DNA of 64,000 bases from Syngnathus acus (taxonomy: Eukaryota > Chordata > Actinopteri > Syngnathiformes > Syngnathidae), in assembly GCF_901709675.1 (NCBI RefSeq), contig NC_051087.1, forward strand, positions 7,652,884 to 7,716,883, in the 5' to 3' direction. Position numbers and translations under genes: made by a program. Under the pieces are notes generated by a model. That model had not been told where the DNA came from and did not search any database. It saw only the letters and a list, made by a program, of their open reading frames with translations. Of the stretch, positions 1-12,050 are shown piece after piece; position 1 is the first letter of the stretch; every line of letters begins with the position of its first letter.

Positions 1-60
1 TGTTTTCTAGTCTTCTGAGGCTCTTACTAATTGCATTAAAAAAAGACTAAGTCAAAGTAA

Positions 61-3878
<3,818 letters not shown>

Positions 3879-4108
3879 ACGTTAACCAATAACTGTCCTG
3901 AAAAAATGACAGCATACCATATAGTTTTAGATCTTTCTGTATCATCGTATCTTAAAACTGTTGACTCTTTAGCATTTGGATTTTTTTTTTTTTTATATAT
4001 ATATTTTTTTGTTAGCTTTCAGTTGTCTCCCACATTGTCCATTCTTCAACTGTAATGCCAGAAAGAAATATCAGCAAGCATTGGATCACTATAAATATTT
4101 TCAAAAGA

Positions 4109-4288
4109 AGCATTGTTTTGATGTTTTCCTGTAGGAAGTTGTTGAGTGCTGGCTTTGTTTCTTTATTAAAGGAGCTTTGACTTACTACACCTTGATGCTT
4201 TAAATACTAATGTGAATGTCATGACAGAAATGCACTTAATGTGTTACACATCAACTTCATTCTAAAGCATTCATTTACCAGTTGGATC
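4109..4288 (+). repeat. dhx15 3'-UTR tail, first of three related copies
   Basis: This 180-bp stretch contains the end of the dhx15 3' UTR, including the ATTAAA signal. It recurs, slightly diverged, at 9363-9540 and 11645-11824. The shared text starts at TTGTTTTGATGTTTTCCTG and ends at TTTACCAGTTG. It marks the left end of the block that was duplicated together with the slc22 gene. In the other two copies ATTAAA has changed to ATATAG, so they have lost the signal. Confidence 0.85.
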
Positions 4289-4310
4289 CACAAAAGATCA
4301 AGTTACCTGA

Positions 4311-4430
4311 TAAAAGTCAAAGTCTGCTTTATTGTCAATTTCTTCACATGCCAAGACACACAAAGAGATCGAAATAACGTTCCCACTATCCCACGGTGAC
4401 AAGACAGTACACAATATACACACAAGTAAA
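4311..4430. repeat. Probable interspersed repeat downstream of slc22 copy 1
   Basis: The sequence resembles a dispersed fish repeat family with a TCTGCTTTATTGTCAATTTC-type start. It lies between the dhx15 tail and the slc22 stop codon and is missing from the equivalent place beside copy 2, so it probably inserted after the duplication. It supplies an AATAAA on the minus strand near 4329 that could serve as poly(A) signal for slc22 copy 1. The family name is unknown to me. Confidence 0.4.
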
Positions 4431-4559
4431 CAACAAGCTGCAAGGCTTCATGAGTGAGAATGTGTGAGAGAAACAGGATGACAAAGGCAGTGGTCCGACT
4501 TCACAAGCTATGATGAAATTCTAATCAGGTAACATTACAGGGAGAACCAAAGTTTGGGC

Positions 4560-6400
4560 TTATTTTTTCCCTTCAACATCCTCAATTGTCTCTGGCAGGC
4601 CGTGGCCGCGTGTCTCTGACAGCTGCGATGCCAGGATTGCTGCCAGGACAGCTGAGGAGAACAAGACGAGTTGGGGCAGGTCCTTCCAGATGTCATCCAG
4701 TAAAAGGATCAGAGGAGCGAGGGCCACACCCATTCGGGCCATAGATGAGTTGAAGCCCATCCCGTTTTGTCTTGAACATAAAAATTACAGCACAGATTGT
4801 TTAGTATTGTGACTGGCACTATGTGTGTAACTTTTAGATGCTGAAATAAAGGCAGTATAGAAACTTACAACCTGCTGATGAAAAAAGTAAGGTATGTAAG
4901 CGCACCTGACAACAGTGGGAAACAATTCAGAAGAGTAGAGCACTATGGTACAAAATGATGCTGAAGAAAAGCCTTTTCCTACGACTGCCACCATTGTTCT
5001 CAGGGTGGACATATCTGGGGGAAAGTCACGGGAATCATTAAGTATGACAACATCTGGATCAATCCTTGGAAATGCCATGACACCAACCTTTTGGTATCAA
5101 AATGTTGATTCCGAGAGAGACAGCAAGCATGGTCAACATTCCCACCTGCGTGCGCTTCCTGCCAATCCTGTCCAGTAAGAAGAAACTGGACAATTTGCCC
5201 GGCACTTCAGCTGATGAGTAGAGCAACTGAGTGAGGTAGACATTGAGGCCAAAGCCGCTGATATTGAAGGTGATGCCGTAGAATGCAATTGCTATGGTGA
5301 ACCTAGGAACGACAGAGTGCGCTGTAACATTGGGTAACCCAAACCCACAATTGGATGTGGAGAAAAAAAAAAATTGTGCGCAGACCAAAGAGAACCAGTG
5401 CACAAGGACAGTCTTCTCATTTTAGGTGTTCTCATCAAGTCCAAGTAGGAATACACTCGACTTTTCTTCTCTGTCACCACGATGGAGGACAGAGTCTGGA
5501 AACAGTCAAAGGAATAATCTTGGTGACTTTTGAGAATTAGAACATTACCATCATTATGAGAATAATGCGAACCTCAGGTTGAAGTCCAGGGCACAACGCC
5601 TCAGTGCCGTTTATTTTGGCACATTTGACGAGACACAAATGAGCTTCCTCCAGCTTTCCGTTGGCAATGAGCCATCGAGCTGACTCAGGCATCCACCTGG
5701 ATGTCGAAGGCAAAAAATACTGCGTTTAGTTTTGAGGGCCAGAATATTGAAAATTGACTTCCTATGATTTGTATACAAGTACTTTGATTTCTGGAACAAT
5801 TGCTCACAGCTGCAGTGTGAAAGTAAAATTCTCGTTTGATACGACGTCCCGTGGTCCGCAAAAGTTGAATCAAGGAAATTGGACAGACTTTAGGTTTAAA
5901 GGTTAACATCTTCAACCACCCAAAACACTCCAGTGTCCCTGATTGGACTTTAGCACACAACCATAATCTGGATGAATAAGAATTCACGCAGTCACTATGT
6001 CCACAATGTCTCGTTTACTAAATAACAGAGGGGTTGTGCAAAACAACCCAGGTTTGTAGAGGATCAGACCTATTTGGACAGTTGATTTGAATGTTTTGCA
6101 CAAAAAAGTGGGGAAAAAATATAAAGAGAGAGAAAAAAGAAATTTTCAAAAAATATTTAAAGAAATGTGATGCATATACATACATTGTATAATTTGGTCT
6201 ATTTTGTTATACCTCCAAGTAAAGACACCCAGGAGGACGGGCAAAGTGACAGCAACAGTCAACCACCTCCAGTCCTTCACAAGGTAAGCAATGGGTACAA
6301 AGCAAATGCTCCCAAATGTCCAGGAAAGACTGTCAAAAATTCCAACCGTCTTTCTGTGCTCTATGTCCACCCACTCCACACCTGGTTGAAGAATACAAGG

Positions 6401-6469
<69 letters not shown>

Positions 6470-8083
6470 GGATGGATAAATGAAACAACTCCGCAAATAA
6501 TGGTTGAGTGGAACATAAAATGTCATTTGATGATCTAAAATGATTGTACAGAGAACCAAAGAGACGATGACGATGCCAGTAATGCAAAAGCCGGTAAGGA
6601 ATCTCAGCACTGCAAACATCAGGAAGGATGTGGCGAAAGCACTGGCGAGAGCAAACAGCATTCCAGAGAGATAAGATGTCAGCAGCATGATCCTCCGACC
6701 GAACCTGAGCAGGAGGACCAAGGAAGTCAACACATGGCAATCAAGAGGTCAGCTAACCCTTCCTGTACATTTATTGGTCAAAGTCAAATGATTCCTCGTG
6801 GTGCGGATGGAGGGTTGGACTTTGTGCAAGCACCATTCATTGGCAGTCTGGACACACCTGCTCTTTTGTCAGTACAAAGAAATAGTCGCTAGATGTGTTG
6901 CTCACTTGGCAGCATTAAGTAACCCTCGCTTTGTCCCGATGCTTTAGCGCTTCCCGTGGTCGTCATGGTAACAAAAGCCACACTAGATTTGCAGAAGACA
7001 GTACCTCAGCCTGCATTCTTTGTGTGTTTTGAAAGACCAATTGATGTGAGAGACCTTTTATATAGGCACATGGGAACTGTTTGAAAATGTGAACAATCAC
7101 ATCATCTTTATTTTCAATTGACAGTAAGTACAAGGCAAAATGGCCGTCCACTGAGATGGATGGAAACAGGTGGATTTTTTGCTTATTTCGCATTCTACAA
7201 GTGCAATATTTATCATCATAATAATAATATGTTTAGACTAGTAAGGGTGGATAGAACATGTTATTGCAATGTGAAAAAAAATGACTTGACTACCCTTTAA
7301 TTTGTCCAGAGCCCCTCAAATGATGACATAATGACTTGTTTTTTGTTTGTTTTTATGACCTCACAAATTACGGTAAAATCAGATATTTGAATAAAATTTT
7401 CATGGACAGATTTGTGTGCAAGCATGATCATAACTTTCTCAGGGAGACCATATAAGGAATCAAAATTTAACCATGAAAGCCATCATCTCTGTGCAGTCAA
7501 GTCAACGTGAAAAGCAATGATGGCATTATGTTACCTGTCACTCAGACTTCCAAAAGTCACAGCTCCAAACATTACGCCAACAAAGAAGATAGTAGCCGTG
7601 GATTGGCTTCTGCTTCTTTGATCACACACCAGATCCCACTAATACAAACACATTCACATGTTTACAGGGGAAAAACAATGACAAAATGTAAAACAATGTA
7701 ATGTAGGTCACCTGGGTGGCCAGTGTGGATTTGAAGGTAGTGTTATCATACACCCACCCATCCAGACAGGGCAAGGTGAGCACCTGAGTGACGTCAGACG
7801 TGTTGAAAAGCAGATGATACTGAGGCTCGGCGAACATCCGACAGGAGCTACGGGTGCCGTCCTCCTCCAGTGGGATGCTGACGGCGAGCCTGTCTGCCTG
7901 GGACAGATTCGGGAAGAGCCCTCCGGCAGCGACAAGGCAGTGGTGCGCAGGAACCGCCGCGATGAAGCTGTTGAGCAGAAAGTGGCAGGGCAGTGTGAAG
8001 CGACCTATGAAGCTGATGGCCACTATCATCTTCTGGAACCTCCCGAATCCGCCGACGTCGGCGATAATGTCCTCGAACTTCAT
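4560..8083 (-). CDS. slc22a7: SLC22 organic anion transporter, slc22a7-like, copy 1
   Basis: Nine exons in coding order are 8083-7712, 7638-7535, 6704-6550, 6381-6213, 5696-5573, 5495-5386, 5302-5088, 5014-4906 and 4770-4560. They total 1569 nt, or 522 residues, typical for the family. The lengths 104, 155, 169, 124, 215 and 109 match the usual SLC22 exon pattern. The protein begins [17 protein letters not shown], has a large first extracellular loop with sequons NLS, NTS and NTT, the motif SDRFGRR after TM2, PESARWL after TM6, and ends [11 protein letters not shown]. Known role: 12-TM major-facilitator transport of organic anions at the plasma membrane of liver and kidney cells. Similarity to human SLC22A7 in the C-terminal half is good, but the exact paralogue (A7 or a fish-specific relative) is not certain. 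All introns are GT-AG and no breaks are seen. Confidence 0.9.
6402..6465. repeat. (CA)n microsatellite in slc22 copy 1 intron 3
   Basis: This is a pure CA tract of about 32 units just upstream, in gene sense, of exon 4. The equivalent place in copy 2 (14092-14107) has only about eight units, so the repeat expanded or shrank after the duplication. Confidence 0.95.
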
Positions 8084-8365
8084 GATGAGCGCCGGTGTGT
8101 GCTCCAGACATACACGCGCAGAGAGTGCAGCAATCCCACGCAAGAAAGGAGTAATTGAGACTCCTGGACCTCTTATCCAGTTTAGCAAGGCACAAAGGCC
8201 ACTTCATACTTTCCACATCCACGTGTTTTCAAGAGTGGGCGTTACTTCGTGTGATGTTACATCGTCTTCCAGCCTTTGCACAAGGATCGCGCAGACCCCC
8301 TGTGGTCTTCCATGTGCGACTCAAGTTTTGCGAACAATTAAGTGATGCACGGATCGATTGTGATC

Positions 8366-8502
8366 CTTAAGATCAGGGGATGCTTTGAGAATAATTGTCA
8401 ATTTGTTTGTCTATGTGAAGCCCTTTGAGACTGCTTGTGATTTAGGGCTATACAAATAAACTTGACTTGACTTGACTTGACTTGACTTGACATGACTTGA
8501 TC
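8366..8502 (+). mobile_element. SINE/LINE-tail insertion with (TTGAC)n end, only beside slc22 copy 1
   Basis: The stretch ends in a CCCTTTGAGACTGC-type block, then TATACAAATAAA, then a CTTGA repeat. This is the usual 3' tail layout of fish L2-type LINEs and the SINEs that borrow their tails. TGATC occurs at 8361-8365 and again at 8498-8502, which fits a 5-bp target duplication. In the copy 2 flank the same site (near 15711) runs straight through without the insert, so insertion followed the gene duplication. The family name is not resolved. Confidence 0.65.
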
Positions 8503-8610
8503 CTAGATGTCGATATCACTTAATAGTCACTTAACAGATAATAGTGACAGATTTCAAAATAACTTGTGTAGAGGTGAAAAACCACCTCGCTGGATTTAGT
8601 GTCATGTGTG

Positions 8611-9121
8611 TGTCAGGGTCCGGGAGGTTTTTCCCTTATCCACATGGGGGCAGCCGTGAGCAGAGTGGAGGAGGACCCAGAGGTGTGGCTGATCCCCACA
8701 GGTATGGCTGATCAGGCTCGTTAGGGGAAGGCTTTTAAGGAGCGTGCCGCCAGCCGCTCATCGCCTGAGGGTCTGCCTATGCGATCTCCTCTACGGCCAC
8801 GCCTTTAGCAATTATCCAAGTCAACCCTACTTGTCTATGCTGAGTCTCCGGTCTACCTGTTTGATCTTTGCCTTGTTTTCCACAAACTCTGACTCTTTGT
8901 TCCCTTCCAGCTCTTGGATCCCCCGACTTGGACCTCCAACTGGCTCCACTCTGCTCAGACCGAACCACTCACGCTCCACCATCACAGCTCTAATTCTGTG
9001 CCCCTGGCTCGGACCCCCAGCGCTATTGCTTCCTCACTCCCTTCAATACAAACTCCACATCCATCTGGGACTCCTGATCGGTTTCTGCATGTGGGTCAAA
9101 CAATTCGCTAAAACTATGACA
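8611..9121 (+). mobile_element. Solo LTR-like element
   Basis: The element starts TGTCAGGGTCCGG and ends CTAAAACTATGACA, giving TG...CA ends within the short inverted repeat TGTCA/TGACA. It has a pyrimidine-rich middle and a possible polyadenylation region near CAATACAAACTCC. The layout is that of a Ty3/Gypsy-type fish LTR; no gag or pol coding sequence lies beside it. Flanking bases do not give a clear target duplication. A 5'-truncated copy is at 11087-11485. Confidence 0.6.
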
Positions 9122-9154
9122 GTGAGTCCACACAAGAGCTCATCCCTTCCTCTT

Positions 9155-9155
<1 letters not shown>

Positions 9156-9244
<89 letters not shown>
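9156..9244. repeat. (CA)n microsatellite
   Basis: About 44 CA units lie within the left 0.9-kb repeat. The right copy has only a few units near 11520. Confidence 0.95.
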
Positions 9245-9246
<2 letters not shown>

Positions 9247-9362
9247 CTGCTCAGCCAAATTTATTGTGACTTAATCATGTCACACACCAACATGATGGAA
9301 ATTGACTCCTACAGTACTAAGACCACAGGCCAGTCATTTTCATCAATGCACATTATTATTAA

Positions 9363-9540
9363 CAGTATTTTGATGTTTTCCTGTAGGGAATTGTTGACTG
9401 CTGGCTTTGTTTCTTTAATATAGGAGCTTTGACTTACTACATCTGGATGCTTTAAATACCAATGTGAATGTCATGACAGCAATGGACTTGATGTCATACA
9501 AATCAACTTCATTCTAAAGTGTTCATTTACCAGTTGAACC
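9363..9540 (+). repeat. dhx15 3'-UTR tail, second copy
   Basis: The copy is homologous to 4109-4288 and even closer to 11645-11824. Its position between the slc22 copies shows that the duplicated block started in the dhx15 3' UTR. Confidence 0.85.
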
Positions 9541-9847
9541 AAGATAAAAAGGCTTCATGAGTGGCTTCAAGGCTTCATGAATGAGGATGTTAAGCTGATA
9601 ATAGCACCTTGCAGTCGGCAAAAAAATCACATTTGATCTAGCAAAGACTATACATACACAAGAGGTGCAATGTCAAAGCAAAGCCCTATCAAAGAAGCCT
9701 TGATGTTGTAAACTGGCAAAGAATATACACAAGAGGGTGCAAAATGTTCCTTTCAGCAGTCTCCTTTATTCCACAGCCATACGTTATGATTGTACAAAGC
9801 CCGCAAATCAAGAATGGGCTGTAAACGTCGAGCTTCAACTTTGTGTC

Positions 9848-10390
9848 TCACAAATAGCTGGTGGGAGTCTCATATGTCTTGGGAAAGGGCAGACTGGTGT
9901 ATCCATTCCCGGGTACAATGGCCAGACTTCCAGCGACGGGAATGACGTTCCATGACAGCGTCAGGGTGATGTTCTCGTGGGCCCTCAGTCCGTTTCCGTC
10001 ATCGCAGAAGAAGTATTTGGATTTTTGGTCTCTGAGGTACAGCGTGTCTTTTCCTCGATAGACAGTCTTGTCCCAAAGCATCACCTGGTTCAAAACATTT
10101 TTCGGTGTCGCGTACTCGGCATACACAAAGATATAGAGTTGTAGGACATTCCAGTTGAATACCGGCTGCAAATCGGCCGAGAGGTCAAAGGTGATGTAAA
10201 CCATATCACAGGGCTCCCCGAATCCGGTCACGTTGTAGACATTTCTCAGCATGACTTTGGTGACACGGATGTCCACGGGAACGCTTGTGTCGATCAACAC
10301 GGTGGTGATATAACAGCCGAAGGCTAAGGTCATCATCACGTTGGTCGAGAAGTCGAAACAGTTGTTGGCTCTCGAACAAACAGAGTTCAT
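9848..10390 (-). CDS. spcs3: Signal peptidase complex subunit 3, intronless retrocopy with intact ORF
   Basis: The uninterrupted ORF has 180 codons plus stop, the same length as human SPCS3. It starts MNSVCSRANNCFDF, has one N-terminal membrane segment (about residues 12-30), then a lumenal domain containing ITFDLSADL, LNQVMLWDK, KYFFCDDGNGL and LTLSWNV, all family hallmarks. Known role: a single-pass subunit of the ER signal peptidase complex needed for its activity. The vertebrate parent gene has introns; this copy has none, so it arose by retroposition. The ATG at 10390 was chosen because it matches the family start; an in-frame ATG at 10414 would add eight residues. AATAAA on the minus strand at 9770-9765 lies 78 bp past the stop. 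No poly(A) scar is visible, so the copy is not very young. Several positions differ from the usually conserved protein. An intact ORF suggests, but does not prove, function. Confidence 0.88.
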   Translation of the reverse strand: MNSVCSRANNCFDFSTNVMMTLAFGCYITTVLIDTSVPVDIRVTKVMLRNVYNVTGFGEPCDMVYITFDLSADLQPVFNWNVLQLYIFVYAEYATPKNVLNQVMLWDKTVYRGKDTLYLRDQKSKYFFCDDGNGLRAHENITLTLSWNVIPVAGSLAIVPGNGYTSLPFPKTYETPTSYL

Positions 10391-10439
10391 GACTTCGAAG
10401 GTGAAGATCGGCACCAGTCAAAATAAGGCAAGCGCATCC

Positions 10440-10883
10440 GTATGCCAGCCTCTCTCATATGACACCGCTTTGCTCGGTATCGGAAGTGGCTTTCATATGT
10501 CACCGCGATGCTCGGTGCTCGGAGCGCGTCGCGGATTGGCTGTAGGGTCGCCAAACACGGAAGTGACGTTTGAAGCTTTCGAGCAAAGACATTTCACCAG
10601 CATATTTATTTAGTTATTTTGCACGTTTGTGTCGCTCTATCCTATACAATTTCAATGTGCAACTTTGCCATCAAAGCATTATGGTTTGGGGGGGGGTATA
10701 GTTTTATTTGCCCTCGTGCCCGAAAGCCGGTCGTTGATTGGCTGCGGTCTCGCCGAATGCGGAAGTGACGTCGCCGCTGCCGCCGTTTAAGCGCTTGACA
10801 GTCGAGCGTCTGTCTCTCTCGCTCGCTCAACCGTACTGTGCTGTGCTGAGCTGAGCTGAGCTGCCTCCTTGGAAACAACAACA
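10440..10883. promoter_or_regulatory. CpG-rich block with two NF-Y + ETS/CRE modules
   Basis: A 36-bp module, GATTGGCTG then CGGAAGTGACGT, occurs at 10534-10569 and again at 10736-10771, with the same 24-base offset. GATTGG is an inverted CCAAT box (NF-Y type) and CGGAAGTGACGT is an ETS site fused to a CRE half-site, a common pairing in housekeeping promoters. A shorter repeat, TCATATG followed by CACCGC and TGCTCGGT, occurs near 10456 and 10494. The block sits between the start of the spcs3 copy (minus) and an ATG at 10884 (plus), so it may be a bidirectional promoter. Activity is inferred from motifs only. Confidence 0.6.
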
Positions 10884-11086
10884 ATGGCGACCTTGTCGGC
10901 GCCCCTGTCGTGTCTGCTGACACAGGGGAAGGCCACCCTGCTCTGTCGTCATGTCTTGAAGGCTTCCCACCACCATTTCCGCGCGGTGTCCAGCGGGCGC
11001 AGTGGACTGCTTTCCCGTCAGTCCCTCCCGACACGGACCGACAGCGCAGCGTCGGTGTGCAGCAGCTCGGCGGAGAGCTTGTGGTC
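10884..11086 (+). pseudogene. Orphan 5' exon-like ORF with mitochondrial-type N-terminus, truncated by LTR junction
   Basis: ATG at 10884 in a good context (CAACAATGG) opens a CpG-rich frame: MATLSAPLSCLLTQGKATLL, then Arg- and Ser-rich sequence without acidic residues, like a mitochondrial targeting peptide. A 5'-UTR-like stretch and the second NF-Y/ETS-CRE module precede it. At 11087 the sequence switches abruptly to the LTR text found at 8725; the frame stays open for some distance but is no longer original. I do not recognise the parent gene. It looks like a promoter plus first exon copied from elsewhere and cut off. It could also be a functional new first exon. Confidence 0.4.
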
Positions 11087-11485
11087 GGGAAGGCTTTTAA
11101 GGAGCGTGCCGCCAGCCGCTCATCGCCTGAGGGTCTGCCTATGCGATCTCCTCTACGGCCACGCCTTTAGCAATTATCCAAGTCAACCCTACTTGTCTAT
11201 GCTGAGTCTCCGGTCTACCTGTTTGATCTTCGCCTTGTTTTCCACGAACTCTGACTCTTTGCTGTTCCCTTCCAGCTCTTGGATCCCCTGACTTGGACCG
11301 CCGACCGGCTCCACTCTGCTCAGACCGAACCACTCACGCTCCACAATCACAGCTCTAATTCCGTGCCCCTGGCTCGGACCCCCAGCACTATTGCTTCCTC
11401 ACTCCCTTCAATACAAACTCCACATCCATCTGGGACTCCTGATCGGTTTCTGCATGTGGGTCAAACACTCGCTAAAACTATGACA
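11087..11485 (+). mobile_element. 5'-truncated LTR copy
   Basis: This matches 8725-9121 closely and ends in the same CTAAAACTATGACA. The first 114 bp of the LTR are missing and replaced by the orphan exon. The junction shares GGGAAGGC with the intact copy. Confidence 0.7.
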
Positions 11486-11923
11486 GAGTCCACACAAGAG
11501 AGCTCATCCCTTCCTCTTACACACACACCTCTGCTCAGCCAAATTTATTGTGACTTAATCATGTCACACACCAACATGATGGAAATTGACTCCTACAGTA
11601 CTAAGACCACAGGCCAGTCATTCTCATCAATGCACATTATTAACAGTATTGTTTTGATGTTTTCCTGTAGGGAATTGTTGACTGCTGGCTTTGTTTCTTT
11701 AATATAGGAGCTTTGACTTACTACATCTGGATGCTTTAAATACCAATGTGAATGTCATGACAGCAATGCACTTGATGTCATACAAATCAACTTCATTCTA
11801 AAGTGTTCATTTACCAGTTGAACCAAGATAAAAAGGCTTCATGAGTGGCTTCAAGGCTCCATGAATGAGGATGTTAAGCTGATAATAGCACCTTGCAGTC
11901 GGCAAAAAAATCACATTTGATCT
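11087..11923. repeat. 0.9-kb direct repeat, right copy
   Basis: This is the counterpart of 8725-9639: truncated LTR, shortened CA stretch, third dhx15-tail copy (11645-11824) and the common end TTTGATCT. After it the sequence continues into the 3' flank of slc22 copy 2. Confidence 0.85.
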
Positions 11924-12050
11924 CTTATACTTGGTCTTGTACAGACGTTCTCCCTGAAAGTTAAACGAGATGACAAAGGTGTTGGTCCAGCTTCACAAGC
12001 TATGATGAAATTCTAATCCTGTAACAGTACAGGTAGAACCACAGTTCGGC

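Larger units (their letters stand above)
8725..9639. repeat. 0.9-kb direct repeat, left copy
   Basis: This begins inside the LTR at GGGAAGGCTTTTAAGG and runs through the LTR end, a CA repeat, the second dhx15-tail copy and a short stretch ending TTTGATCT. The same order recurs at 11087-11923. The two copies differ mainly in the CA tract and scattered bases. Together they bracket the spcs3 retrocopy patch. Confidence 0.85.

Noticed and set aside
7814-8345. Long plus-strand ORFs opposite slc22 exon 1 of copy 1 (and likewise 15162-15498 for copy 2)
   Set aside because: They are antisense shadows of a conserved coding exon and match no protein family.
8744-9274. 176-residue plus-strand ORF
   Set aside because: It spans LTR-like sequence and a CA repeat; it resembles no protein and its tail is a Thr-His repeat.
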